A DNA stretch of 64,000 nt. Origin: Thalassotalea marina. GTDB lineage: Bacteria; Pseudomonadota; Gammaproteobacteria; Enterobacterales; Alteromonadaceae. The position numbers and the translations under genes are program-made. The stretch spans positions 1 to 64,000 of the forward strand of contig NZ_BNCK01000007.1 in assembly GCF_014656435.1 (NCBI RefSeq), read 5' to 3'. The notes under the pieces are model-generated. The model did not search any database and was not told the origin of the DNA. It worked only from the letters and a program-made list of their open reading frames with translations. Below, piece after piece: positions 1 through 8,788 of this stretch (position 1 is the stretch's first letter; the number at the start of each line of letters is the position of its first letter).

Positions 1-57
1 AATTGTTAAAGAACTTATTCTTTCAAATAAATTGATAAGTCACATTCGCTTATCAAT
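1..57 (-). promoter_or_regulatory. rRNA operon leader (boxB-like hairpin and boxA)
   Basis: Read on the minus strand, a perfect 9-bp inverted repeat (CTTATCAAT/ATTGATAAG arms at 49-57 and 31-39) is followed by GTTCTTTAACAATT at 14-1. The latter closely matches the boxA antitermination element of gammaproteobacterial rrn leaders (TGCTCTTTAACAATT in E. coli). The hairpin then boxA order is that of an rrn leader. The 16S gene itself would lie left of base 1 and is not seen. Confidence 0.8.
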
Positions 58-92
58 GTTGCTTGTGGCCGTTGCCTCAAGCGAGGATGCGC

Positions 93-120
93 ATTTTACG
101 CATCTCAGTTTTGATGTCAA
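93..120 (-). promoter_or_regulatory. rRNA operon promoter, proximal
   Basis: The minus strand carries TTGACA (120-115), a 16-bp spacer, and TAAAAT (98-93), followed by the GC-rich discriminator GCGCATCC. A consensus -35, short spacer and GC-rich discriminator are typical of growth-rate and stringently controlled rrn promoters. It sits upstream of the boxB/boxA leader. Confidence 0.75.
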
Positions 121-232
121 CACTTTTTATTTAACTTTTTGATTAAATTTTTGTGTTGCTTATTTTTGCTGTAAGCCAGTAAAAATAAATATCTTAACTG
201 CTTCTCAGGTTGCCCTTGGGAAGTGGATGCGC

Positions 233-260
233 ATTGTAGAGATCTCTGAAAAAGGTGCAA
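233..260 (-). promoter_or_regulatory. rRNA operon promoter, distal
   Basis: The minus strand carries TTGCAC (260-255), a 16-bp spacer, and TACAAT (238-233), followed by the same GCGCATCC discriminator as the proximal promoter. Two tandem promoters with identical discriminators feed the rrn leader. The rest of the 1-469 gap shows no gene; an ATG reading frame at about 349 is only 19 codons long. Confidence 0.65.
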
Positions 261-469
261 GTGTTTTTTTGAAAAAAACGTTTATTCGGTCACAAATTGA
301 ACTTTACGTATTATTTATAAACTAAACAAACAAAGGACTGGTCATTTTATGTATAAATACACAGGAGATAATCAGTCATTTTTAACCTATAGTGAGTGGC
401 CAATATAATAATAAGAACGACTAAATCACGTCAGGTTGTCTTGATTTAGCATAAGTTAGAGAGCAAACA

Positions 470-1210
470 ATGAATAGATTAATTGTTTTGTTGATACTTT
501 GCGGTTTAAGTACAGGTGTTATTGCAAAGGATTTTGCTAAAGAACGACAGGAAAAGTTGGCCGCCAAGTTAATTAGCCAACAAGTAAAACAACAAATACC
601 CGTTGCAAGTAGTGTCAAATCACTAATCACACGATATCCAGAAAAAGCAGAGCTGTTTTTAAGTGTTGCGCTAGACAGATATCCAGATCAATATAAAGAA
701 ATTATGATTGCGGCGATGGATGCTGAACCGGTGTTAGTGTGTGAAGTGCTAGATGTTATGTTAGAAGCAAACGTTGCACCAGTAGAAGAGCTAGTAGCTT
801 TAGCTATAGAAGCGGAACCGGCCTATGCACAAGAATTAGTAAGTGTTGCAGCAACCAAACTTCCAGGTGATCTTGAAAATATTCTAAGAATAGCGATAAC
901 AACCGAACCTTTATTGTCAGAATCAGTTGTTGATAAAACTATGGAATCTTTCCCTGATAAACTTGTAGCTATTTTAACAAGTGCTATTGATGTTATGCCT
1001 GAGCAGGTTGCCGCCTTTATAAAAAGTGCAATGAACATCACACCAGAAGAAAATAGCAGATTAGTATCTGAAACTATTAAACAACTTGAGCAGAAACATG
1101 TGCAAAAAATTGTTGCTGGTGCCGTAGCGGCCGGAATGAAAGAAGAAGATGCTATAAATGCGGCGCTTGAAGCTGGAGTTTCGAAAGAGCAGTTAGCAAA
1201 GAACAATTAA
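470..1210 (+). CDS. Exported protein of 15-residue helical repeats
   Basis: Unknown family; 246 residues. Residues 1-20 form a signal peptide (hydrophobic core LIVLLILCGL, cleavage near VIA-K), so the product is probably periplasmic. The mature part is a regular helical array: prolines fall at residues 57, 72, 87, 104, 117, 132, 147, 162, 177 and 192, an almost exact 15-residue period. Each unit has the form P-x-x-(hydrophobic helix with Ala)-acidic. The last 50 residues are rich in Glu, Lys and Ala. The gene stands alone between the rrn promoters and the convergent purD and ends at a strong terminator. I do not assign a function; a protein-binding solenoid is a guess. Confidence 0.75.
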   Translation: MNRLIVLLILCGLSTGVIAKDFAKERQEKLAAKLISQQVKQQIPVASSVKSLITRYPEKAELFLSVALDRYPDQYKEIMIAAMDAEPVLVCEVLDVMLEANVAPVEELVALAIEAEPAYAQELVSVAATKLPGDLENILRIAITTEPLLSESVVDKTMESFPDKLVAILTSAIDVMPEQVAAFIKSAMNITPEENSRLVSETIKQLEQKHVQKIVAGAVAAGMKEEDAINAALEAGVSKEQLAKNN

Positions 1211-1221
1211 TTTAATCAGTT

Positions 1222-1250
1222 AAAAAAGGGAGCACCTGCTCCCTTTTTTT
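1222..1250. terminator. Bidirectional terminator between 470-1210 gene and purD
   Basis: The hairpin GGGAGC-ACCT-GCTCCC is flanked by six A on the left and seven T on the right, so it can terminate both the rightward gene ending at 1210 and the leftward purD ending at 1262. Confidence 0.85.
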
Positions 1251-1261
1251 AGCTTCAATAT

Positions 1262-2545
1262 TTAACTTTCACGCGCAATCGCTCGGTAAGCAATATCCGT
1301 TCTAAACTCAACACCGTCCCAAGAAATTTGATGTAGCAGTTCATACGCTGATTTTTGAGCAGCCGTTACCGACTCGCCTAATGCTGTTGAGCATAATACT
1401 CGACCACCAGCAGTAACAACGTTGCCGTCTTTTAACGCTGTACCCGCATGGAATGTTTTTCTATCACTTTCAGTATTAACATCAAGACCAGAAATCACAT
1501 CACCTTTAGCATAACTACCAGGGTAACCACCAGCAGCAAGTACTACACCCACTGCTGCGCGCTCGTCAAATGTAATAGTTTGAGTGTCTAGCTTACCGTC
1601 GCATGCCGCTAAGCACAGTTCAACTATGTTTGATTTTAAACGCATCATAATTGGTTGTGTTTCAGGATCACCAAAACGACAGTTATATTCAATTACTTTT
1701 GGTGTACCATCAGCTGCAATCATTAAACCTGCGTACAAAAAGCCCGTATAAGGTGCTTCTTCCTTTGCCATACCTTCAACTGTTGGGATTATCACTTCGT
1801 TCATAATGCGGTCATGAATTTCAGGTGTTACCACAGGCGCAGGAGAATATGCCCCCATACCACCAGTGTTAGGTCCTTGATCACCATCGTATGCACGCTT
1901 GTGGTCTTGGCTAGTTGCAAACGGAAGAATATTTTTTCCGTCAACCATAACAATAAAGCTAGCTTCTTCACCTTCTAAGAATTCTTCGATAACCACACGG
2001 TGACCAGCATCACCAAAAGCATTACCCGCTAACATATCTTTGATCGCATCTTCAGCTTCAGGTAATGTCATAGCAACTATTACACCTTTACCAGCCGCTA
2101 AGCCGTCTGCTTTAACAACAATAGGCGCACCTTGCTCTCGTACATACGCTAGAGCAGGTTCAATTTCAGTAAAATTAGCGTAAGCTGCTGTTGGAATGTC
2201 GTGACGTGCTAAAAAGTCTTTAGTAAATGCTTTTGAGCCTTCTAATTGCGCCGCTTTAGCTGACGGACCAAAAATGTTTAAACCTTCCTTTTGGAATGCA
2301 TCAACAACACCATCAACCAGTGGCTGTTCAGGACCAACGATAGTTAAAGTGATCTCATTGGTTTTTGCAAATTCTACTAGTGCATCAATTTCTGAAACAG
2401 AAATAGCAACATTTTCAAGTTTATCTTCAGTGGCTGTTCCTGCATTACCAGGTGCCACAAATACTTTTTCTACTTGCTCAGCCTGTGCTGCTTTCCATGC
2501 CAAAGCATGTTCACGACCACCACTACCAATTACTAATACCTTCAT
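1262..2545 (-). CDS. purD: Phosphoribosylamine--glycine ligase
   Basis: GAR synthetase, the second step of de novo purine synthesis: joins glycine to phosphoribosylamine using ATP; cytosolic. The 427 residues match the usual length. It starts MKVLVIGSGGREHALAWK, the conserved N-terminal domain motif, and has the ATP-grasp stretch with KADGLAAGKGVIVA and the PNTGGMGAYSPAP segment near residue 225, both hallmarks of PurD. In many gammaproteobacteria purH and purD are adjacent; here a methyltransferase gene (2597-3442) lies between them, so purD likely has its own promoter in the short 2546-2596 gap or depends on read-through. It ends at the bidirectional terminator shared with the 470-1210 gene. 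Confidence 0.97.
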   Translation of the reverse strand: MKVLVIGSGGREHALAWKAAQAEQVEKVFVAPGNAGTATEDKLENVAISVSEIDALVEFAKTNEITLTIVGPEQPLVDGVVDAFQKEGLNIFGPSAKAAQLEGSKAFTKDFLARHDIPTAAYANFTEIEPALAYVREQGAPIVVKADGLAAGKGVIVAMTLPEAEDAIKDMLAGNAFGDAGHRVVIEEFLEGEEASFIVMVDGKNILPFATSQDHKRAYDGDQGPNTGGMGAYSPAPVVTPEIHDRIMNEVIIPTVEGMAKEEAPYTGFLYAGLMIAADGTPKVIEYNCRFGDPETQPIMMRLKSNIVELCLAACDGKLDTQTITFDERAAVGVVLAAGGYPGSYAKGDVISGLDVNTESDRKTFHAGTALKDGNVVTAGGRVLCSTALGESVTAAQKSAYELLHQISWDGVEFRTDIAYRAIARES

Positions 2546-2567
2546 TATATAAGTCCTGATTGTATAA

Positions 2568-2590
2568 GCTGCTAGCCTGAGGCTAGCAGC
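2568..2590 (-). terminator. Hairpin downstream of the methyltransferase gene
   Basis: A perfect 10-bp inverted repeat (GCTGCTAGCC / GGCTAGCAGC with a 3-nt loop) lies between the methyltransferase stop and the purD start. It has no T-run on either strand, so it may be an attenuator or an mRNA-stabilising hairpin rather than a strong terminator. Confidence 0.5.
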
Positions 2591-2596
2591 GGTTTA

Positions 2597-3442
2597 CTAT
2601 TTTACAAATTTTAAAGTCATGCGATCGCTTTCACCAATCGCTAAATATTTTTCTTTATCTTGATCACCTAATGCTAAGCGTGGTGGCAATGTCCAAACGC
2701 CTTTAGGATGATTTGCTGTATCTTTTGCGTTAGCATTGACTTCACTGGACGCAGCCAGTTTAAAGCCAGCTGCTTCAGCATATTTTACAGCTAGATCTTG
2801 CGGTACATATCCACTGCTCTTATTTTCAGACCAAGATTGTGAAGCCGGCATACGATGTTCAACAACACCTAATACGCCACCTTTTTTCAATGCTTTATAA
2901 GCGTCTTTAAATACTTGCTGCATGCCTTCTTCACCCCAGTTATGTAGGTTTCTAAAGGTCAATACTAAATCAGCCGTACCAGCTGGCGCCAATTCACTAC
3001 CCGCTTTAGGATCGAAGTCTGTTAATTCAACTTCATTAAAAATAGCGTTACTGGCTAACATTTTTTCTAAACCACGGCGCGAACGGCTGTAGTAGCTGTC
3101 ATCACCTGAATCAGCATAATGTGCACCGTAAAGTTTGCCTTTACCTTTTACCGCTGGTGCAAGAATTTCAGTATACCAACCACCACCTGGGGTAATTTCA
3201 ACAACCGTCATATCAGGTTTGAAACCAAAAAACTCTAATGTCTCAACAGGGTTGCGATACTGATCGCGTGCTTTGTTTTCAGCACTTCTGTGCGCACTAT
3301 TAACCGCAGACATCAACACAGAGCTGGCTTGTGATTGTACTTGTGTCGTATCGCTGTTGTTATCAGGAATACATGCGCTCAAACCGGTGATAGAGGCCGA
3401 AGCGATGACTGCACTAATGATTTTGTTTCTTATTTTTTTCAT
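2597..3442 (-). CDS. Lipoprotein-type class I SAM methyltransferase
   Basis: 281 residues. The N-terminus is a lipoprotein signal (basic start, hydrophobic stretch, lipobox LSAC with Cys24), followed by a Rossmann-type methyltransferase fold. Motif I is recognisable as VVEITPGGGWYTEILAP, and an LTFRNLHNW segment follows at the position of motif IV. This resembles the family of predicted methyltransferases (COG4798 type) that often carry export signals. Substrate unknown. The placement between purH and purD is unusual. How an exported enzyme would obtain SAM is unclear; either the export signal is misleading or the activity is not SAM transfer. The fold is well supported, the localisation is inferred. 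Confidence 0.8.
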   Translation of the reverse strand: MKKIRNKIISAVIASASITGLSACIPDNNSDTTQVQSQASSVLMSAVNSAHRSAENKARDQYRNPVETLEFFGFKPDMTVVEITPGGGWYTEILAPAVKGKGKLYGAHYADSGDDSYYSRSRRGLEKMLASNAIFNEVELTDFDPKAGSELAPAGTADLVLTFRNLHNWGEEGMQQVFKDAYKALKKGGVLGVVEHRMPASQSWSENKSSGYVPQDLAVKYAEAAGFKLAASSEVNANAKDTANHPKGVWTLPPRLALGDQDKEKYLAIGESDRMTLKFVK

Positions 3443-3539
3443 GATTTTCTTCCATAAAGTTGAACTGTGTATGTTATAGCAAAATATAAGAACGATATCA
3501 GCGCTAACTTAGTTCATTTATGTAAGATTATTTTTTATT

Positions 3540-3569
3540 AAAAAACGCTAGTGGAAATCCACTAGCGTT
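3540..3569 (-). terminator. purH terminator
   Basis: A 12-bp inverted repeat (arms 3544-3555 and 3558-3569, AACGCTAGTGGA) is followed on the minus strand by a run of T, placed 90 bp past the purH stop. Confidence 0.8.
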
Positions 3570-3658
3570 AAAGTTGCGTTACATAGTTATAACCAAACTA
3601 TTTAACTCAACGAATATCCTAGTGCTTTGCTCTATAATAGCTAAGCACTCTAAAGATA

Positions 3659-5260
3659 TTAGTGGCGGAAGTGACGCATACCGGTAAATACCATCGCCAT
3701 ACCGTGCTCGTCTGCCGCTGCAATAACTTCTTCATCACGCATTGAGCCGCCTGGCTGAATAACAGCGGTAATACCTGCTTCAGCTGCCGCATCAATACCA
3801 TCGCGGAATGGGAAGAATGCATCAGAAGCCATCACTGAACCTTTAACTTCTAGGTTTTCATCTGCCGCTTTAATACCAGCAACTTTAGCAGAATAAACAC
3901 GGCTCATTTGGCCAGCACCAACACCAATAGTCATATTGTTTTTTACATAAACAATTGCGTTTGATTTAACAAATTTCGCAACTTTCCAACAGAAACTTAA
4001 GTCACGTAGCTCTTCTTCAGTAGGCTGACGCTTAGTAACAACTTTCAATTGATCGTTAGTTACTCGACCTTGATCTCTGTCCTGTACCAATAAACCACCG
4101 TTTACACGTTTATAATCAAAACCAGTTGTCTGTGTTTCCCACTGGCCACATTCTAATAAACGAACGTTTGGTTTGGCTGCTACTATTTGAGCAGCTGCTT
4201 CACTGACTGAAGGCGCAATAATCACTTCAACAAATTGACGAGACACAATCGCTTCAGCTGTATCTGCATCTAATTCGCGGTTGAAAGCAATAATGCCGCC
4301 AAATGCAGACGTTGGATCTGTTTTAAACGCACATTCATATGCTGCTAAGATATTATCAGCAATAGCTACGCCACAAGGGTTTGCATGTTTAACGATTACA
4401 CACGCTGGTTCATCGAACTCTTTAACACACTCTAACGCCGCATCGGTATCAGCAATGTTGTTATATGACAATTCTTTACCCTGCAACTGAGTGGCAGTAG
4501 CAACTGACGCTTCTTCTGGCTGTGCTTCAACATAGAATGCCGCTGCTTGGTGTGAATTTTCACCGTAACGTAAGTCTTGTTTCTTAATAAACTGGCTATT
4601 AAAAGTACGCGGGAATTTGTTTTTCTCGTCGAAGTTAACTTCTTTAGTTTCTGCACCGTGGGCAGATAACATTTGACCAAAGTAGTTTGCAATCATTCCG
4701 TCGTACGCTGCTGTGTGCTCATAGGCAGCGATAGCCAAGTCAAAACGTGTGGCATATGTTAATGAATCAGCATTAGCGTCCATTTCAGCTAATACACGAT
4801 CATAATCACTAGCATTTACAATAATTGTTACGTCTTTATGGTTTTTCGCTGCTGCGCGCACCATAGTTGGACCACCAATATCGATGTTTTCGATTGCATC
4901 TTCTAAAGAACAACCTTCTTGAGCAACTGTATTTGCAAATGGGTACAAGTTAACAACAACCATATCGATTGCATCAATGTTGTTGTCAGCCATTACGCCT
5001 TCATCTGTACCACGGCGTGCTAAAATACCGCCATGAATTTTTGGGTGAAGAGTTTTAACTCGGCCGTCCATAATTTCAGGATGACCTGTGTGATCAGACA
5101 CTTCTGTCACTTGAATGCCATTGTCAGCAAGTAATTTAGCTGTACCGCCAGTTGATAGAATATCAACACCTTTCTGTGCTAAGTTACGAGCAAACTCTAC
5201 AATACCAGTTTTATCAGAAACACTTAAAAGTGCACGTTTAATTGGGCGTGGGGTATCCAT
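3659..5260 (-). CDS. purH: Bifunctional AICAR transformylase/IMP cyclohydrolase
   Basis: Catalyses the last two steps of IMP synthesis: formyl transfer from 10-formyl-THF to AICAR, then ring closure; cytosolic. 533 residues against about 529 in E. coli. The N-terminal IMP cyclohydrolase domain shows [16 protein letters not shown] and [10 protein letters not shown] with [14 protein letters not shown]. The C-terminal transformylase domain shows [14 protein letters not shown] and the KHANPCGVA motif, and ends with [12 protein letters not shown] and [12 protein letters not shown]. It has its own terminator and is separated from purD by the methyltransferase gene. No convincing PurR operator was found in the 5261-5371 upstream region. 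Confidence 0.98.
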   Translation of the reverse strand: MDTPRPIKRALLSVSDKTGIVEFARNLAQKGVDILSTGGTAKLLADNGIQVTEVSDHTGHPEIMDGRVKTLHPKIHGGILARRGTDEGVMADNNIDAIDMVVVNLYPFANTVAQEGCSLEDAIENIDIGGPTMVRAAAKNHKDVTIIVNASDYDRVLAEMDANADSLTYATRFDLAIAAYEHTAAYDGMIANYFGQMLSAHGAETKEVNFDEKNKFPRTFNSQFIKKQDLRYGENSHQAAAFYVEAQPEEASVATATQLQGKELSYNNIADTDAALECVKEFDEPACVIVKHANPCGVAIADNILAAYECAFKTDPTSAFGGIIAFNRELDADTAEAIVSRQFVEVIIAPSVSEAAAQIVAAKPNVRLLECGQWETQTTGFDYKRVNGGLLVQDRDQGRVTNDQLKVVTKRQPTEEELRDLSFCWKVAKFVKSNAIVYVKNNMTIGVGAGQMSRVYSAKVAGIKAADENLEVKGSVMASDAFFPFRDGIDAAAEAGITAVIQPGGSMRDEEVIAAADEHGMAMVFTGMRHFRH

Positions 5261-5371
5261 TGTCGTTTCAGTTACCTTTGATTAATTTGTCTTGTCTGGC
5301 CTTTGACACATGTCCTTGGCGAATTATCCGTTAATTTTTGACCTTTTGGTCAGTTTACGTCTTTTATAAGT

Positions 5372-5397
5372 AAAAAAGCACCCTAAGGTGCTTTTTT
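5372..5397. terminator. fis operon terminator (bidirectional)
   Basis: AAAAAAGCACC-CTAA-GGTGCTTTTTT, a perfect dyad with A/T tails on both sides, lies 25 bp past fis on the minus strand. A second small dyad (GCAGGTT-A-AACCTGC, 5401-5415) sits just before it. Confidence 0.85.
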
Positions 5398-5421
5398 GAA
5401 GCAGGTTAAACCTGCGCAGTA

Positions 5422-5709
5422 TTAGTTCATACCGTATTTTTTCAACTTCTTGCGAAGTGTGCCACGGTTGATACCTAAAAGGTTAGCCGCGCGAGTTTGG
5501 TTGCCACGAGTATACTTCATCACTTCTTCTAACATAGGAGCTTCGATTTCAGAAAGTACCAACTCATACATATCATCAACGTCGTTACCGTTTAATTGAG
5601 ATAAATAGTTGCTGATTGCAATTTTAGCTTGAGTGCGTAACGGCGAAGCTTCAGTTTGTGTTTGTACGTTACCTGTAACAAATGGAGATGAAATATTTTG
5701 TTCAAACAT
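5422..5709 (-). CDS. fis: DNA-binding protein Fis
   Basis: Nucleoid protein and regulator of rRNA and many growth genes; binds and bends DNA as a homodimer. 95 residues against 98 in E. coli. The C-terminal helix-turn-helix ([25 protein letters not shown] region) is almost the canonical Fis sequence, and the N-terminal beta-hairpin region is present. It follows dusB by 17 bp in the classic dusB-fis operon and ends at a double-hairpin terminator. Two candidate rrn promoters, typical Fis targets, lie at the left edge of the window. Confidence 0.98.
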   Translation of the reverse strand: MFEQNISSPFVTGNVQTQTEASPLRTQAKIAISNYLSQLNGNDVDDMYELVLSEIEAPMLEEVMKYTRGNQTRAANLLGINRGTLRKKLKKYGMN

Positions 5710-5726
5710 ATAGTTCAGACTCTTAG

Positions 5727-6692
5727 TTAATTTAAATGATCAAAATACTTATTTAATGCGTCAATTTGCTCATTTGGCGTTTCGAGCGCATTAAATATAG
5801 AACGAAATTCTTTTCCTTGGTTTAGCGTTTGCGTATACCAAGATGTGTGCTTACGTGCGAACCTTACACCCATAAACTCACCATAAAACTTATGTAATTC
5901 CTTTACATGCTCAACAACTATTGAGCGCACTTCTTCTAATGAAGGTGCTTCCAACAGCTGGCCAGTTTCAAGAAAATGGTTTATTTCTCGAAATATCCAT
6001 GGACGCCCTTGAGCGCCTCGGCCAACCATAATGGCATCAGCTCCGGTGTAATCGAGTACATACTTAGCTTTTTGAGCCGATGTAATGTCACCATTAGCCA
6101 CCACAGGGATACTAACAGACTCTTTTACCGATTTGATGGTGTCGTATTCTGCATCGCCTTTATAGAAATCATTGCGCGTACGGCCATGCACTACAAGTGA
6201 TTGAATACCAGCTTGCTCAGCAATTTGAGCAATGTCGACAGCATTTTTTGTATCTTCACACCAACCGGTACGAATTTTTAACGTTACGGGAACAGCCACC
6301 GCTTCGACAACAGCATTTACAATCTGTTCTACTAAGCGAGGATCTTTTAATAACGCTGAGCCTGCCAATTTTTTGTTTACTTTTTTCGCTGGGCAGCCCA
6401 TGTTGATATCGATTATTTGTGCACCATTATCAACATTAACTTTTGCAGCAAAGGCCAACTCTTGTGGTTCACACCCAGCAATTTGCACTGAGCGAATACC
6501 AGCATCTGCATTGTGTACTAATCTGCGTTTCGACTTTTCAGTATTCCAAACTTTTGGATTAGCCAAAACCATTTCGGAAACTGCCAAACCTGCTCCCATT
6601 CGACAACATAATTGTCTCATTGGTTGATCAGTAATACCCGCCATTGGCGCTAGCATTGTTTGACTGTTTAACTGATATGAACCGATTTTCAC
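5727..6692 (-). CDS. dusB: tRNA-dihydrouridine synthase B
   Basis: FMN-dependent enzyme that reduces specific uridines of tRNA to dihydrouridine. 321 residues, the usual length. The TIM-barrel starts with [14 protein letters not shown], has the catalytic Cys in [20 protein letters not shown], the VTLKIRTGW strand and the FMN-phosphate-binding [12 protein letters not shown] region near residue 225. First gene of the dusB-fis operon, 201 bp downstream of prmA on the same strand. Confidence 0.97.
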   Translation of the reverse strand: MKIGSYQLNSQTMLAPMAGITDQPMRQLCCRMGAGLAVSEMVLANPKVWNTEKSKRRLVHNADAGIRSVQIAGCEPQELAFAAKVNVDNGAQIIDINMGCPAKKVNKKLAGSALLKDPRLVEQIVNAVVEAVAVPVTLKIRTGWCEDTKNAVDIAQIAEQAGIQSLVVHGRTRNDFYKGDAEYDTIKSVKESVSIPVVANGDITSAQKAKYVLDYTGADAIMVGRGAQGRPWIFREINHFLETGQLLEAPSLEEVRSIVVEHVKELHKFYGEFMGVRFARKHTSWYTQTLNQGKEFRSIFNALETPNEQIDALNKYFDHLN

Positions 6693-6893
6693 ACTGATGC
6701 TTTTTTGAGCTACCTTTCAAAAGGGCGCTAAGTTTACGCGTTTTTTTTTCGATTGAAAAGCATAGAAATTGAACAAATGTTGGTTTTTTTCAACATTTTG
6801 ATATTGACATTTTGCAAACTGTTGGTGTGTGCAGATTTTGTTCGAAAAGATACTATATTCTGCACACAAGTCAGCTAAATATTAGCCACAGCG

Positions 6894-7790
6894 TTATGGC
6901 CTTTTTTGACCAGAGAGCCTTACCCATTCGTCTTGAACAGCAATGGGAGACATATTACACCATTGTCCGTACAGATTTTGCAGATCATTTGCTTGATTTT
7001 CGAGCACACCAGATAATGCTAATAATCCATTATCGGCAACAAATTCTATAATCGTCGGTGCTAATTCTCGCAAAGGACCCGCTAATATATTTGCAACAAC
7101 TACGTCTGCTTTTAATGTTGGTTGGTCTTTTGGTAGAAAAAGTTCGAGTCTGTCCTCTACACCATTTCGTTTTGCATTCTCTAAACTTGCTTGTAGTGCT
7201 TGAGGGTCAATATCAATGCCTATGACTTTTTCCGCGCCAAGCTTTAACGCTGCAAGAGATAAAATACCCGAGCCACAGCCAAAATCCACCACAGTTTTTC
7301 CACTTAAATCCAAGCTGTCAAGCCATGTTAAACATAGTGCTGTTGTTGGATGAGTACCTGTGCCAAAGGCTAAGCCAGGATCCAACATAACATTAACCGC
7401 ATTAGGTTCTGGAGCTTCTCGCCAGCTTGGGCAAATCCATAACCGTTCACCAAACTTCATAGGGTGGAAATTATCCATCCACTCCCGCTCCCAATCTTTG
7501 TCTTCTAACTGCTCAAGCTTATATTTAAGGTTTTTGCCTTCAGGATGAATGCCTTGCAGATAGCTAATCGCTTTGTCCATATCATGAGATGCGTCATACA
7601 AACCCATGACAACAGTATTGCTCCAATAAGTGATTTCATCACCAGGTAATGGTTCATATATCGGTGTGTCTTTGGCATCGATAAAAGTAACGGCCTGTGC
7701 TCCACAAGCCATTAACCAGTCACTGTACTTTTCTGCTGTTTCTTCGTTTGCACTTAATCTTAGCTGAATCCAAGGCATAGTATTGCTCAT
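6894..7790 (-). CDS. prmA: Ribosomal protein L11 methyltransferase
   Basis: Trimethylates ribosomal protein L11 using SAM. 298 residues, as in E. coli PrmA. The N-terminal substrate-recognition domain begins MPWIQLRLS; the C-terminal catalytic domain has [15 protein letters not shown] and motif [21 protein letters not shown], followed by [10 protein letters not shown]. The prmA-dusB-fis order is typical of gammaproteobacteria, but the 201-bp gap to dusB suggests a separate dusB promoter. Confidence 0.97.
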   Translation of the reverse strand: MSNTMPWIQLRLSANEETAEKYSDWLMACGAQAVTFIDAKDTPIYEPLPGDEITYWSNTVVMGLYDASHDMDKAISYLQGIHPEGKNLKYKLEQLEDKDWEREWMDNFHPMKFGERLWICPSWREAPEPNAVNVMLDPGLAFGTGTHPTTALCLTWLDSLDLSGKTVVDFGCGSGILSLAALKLGAEKVIGIDIDPQALQASLENAKRNGVEDRLELFLPKDQPTLKADVVVANILAGPLRELAPTIIEFVADNGLLALSGVLENQANDLQNLYGQWCNMSPIAVQDEWVRLSGQKRP

Positions 7791-8032
7791 TCATTAATGT
7801 TGGCGGTATTTTATCATTGTTCTTAGAAAAAACTCATCGTTAATTCATCTACTAATTTTTGATTAGCGCTAAAAGTTGCCACTATATATGAGCCTTCACA
7901 TCAGCATTGTCATCTTTTAGTCATATAGTTCAGTAACTTTATATACCTTTTAATTTGAACAATCTGATTAAAAAATTGCTATTTTCCAAATGGCAGTACA
8001 ATATTTAGTCAGTTATAGCAAAAAGGGAACTT

Positions 8033-8776
8033 ATGAAAGTAAAGCAATTATTAATGTGTAGCTTATTGCTTTTTGTAACCTTAGCCAGCAATGCTCAACA
8101 CATAACCTTTGTCACAGAGGATTTGCCCCCTTTACAAATCAATACACCAGGTTCAGAGCCTACTGGTGCGATGATAGAATTAATTAATTTGATCATTGAT
8201 GATCTACAACTTGACGCTTCTATTGTCATTTTACCTTGGGCTCGCGCGTATAACATCGCACAAAACACGGAAAATACCTTTATTTTTTCAATGCTCAGAA
8301 GCAAAGATAGAGAACAGTTATTTCAATGGGTTGGGCATGTTTATACAATCCAAGCTTATTTAGCAGCTTTGTCTAATAAAAATATCTCTATTGCTTCTAT
8401 CGAAGATGCTAAAAAGTTCAAAATAGGTGTGACAAGAGATGCTTTAGCAGAAACTTACTTAAAAAAACTAGGTTTTATTAATAACAAAAATATGTACGCC
8501 AGCCCAACTTATAGTGCGCTATGGCATAATTTATTAAATGGTCATACTGATATGACATTTACTAACCATATCATTTGGGCGCCTCAAGTTGAAAAGGCCG
8601 GTATAAATCCTTCTGAAATAGCATTAGTTTTAAAAGTTAAAGACTTTGATTCTCAAATGTACTTAGCAGCCAGTAACACAACAGACCCCTCACTCGTTAA
8701 TAAAGTAAAAATAAGCTTAGAAAAAATAAAAGCAGATGGACGTTATGATAAAATCTTGGAAAAGTGGCAATTGTAA
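8033..8776 (+). CDS. Periplasmic solute-binding protein (SBP_bac_3-like)
   Basis: 247 residues with a clear signal peptide (KQLLMCSLLLFVTLASNA-Q). The mature protein resembles family 3 extracellular solute-binding domains: ITFVTEDLPPLQI near the N-terminus, ...TGAMIELINLIIDDLQLDASIVILPWARAY..., and a C-terminal IKADGRYDKILEKW, which closely matches the family's usual end. Ligand unknown; polar amino acids are usual for the family, but many marine members are orphan sensors. No permease or ATPase is adjacent. The siroheme gene starts 12 bp downstream, so the two may be co-transcribed. Confidence 0.8.
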   Translation: MKVKQLLMCSLLLFVTLASNAQHITFVTEDLPPLQINTPGSEPTGAMIELINLIIDDLQLDASIVILPWARAYNIAQNTENTFIFSMLRSKDREQLFQWVGHVYTIQAYLAALSNKNISIASIEDAKKFKIGVTRDALAETYLKKLGFINNKNMYASPTYSALWHNLLNGHTDMTFTNHIIWAPQVEKAGINPSEIALVLKVKDFDSQMYLAASNTTDPSLVNKVKISLEKIKADGRYDKILEKWQL

Positions 8777-8788
8777 AGTTTCGACTCA

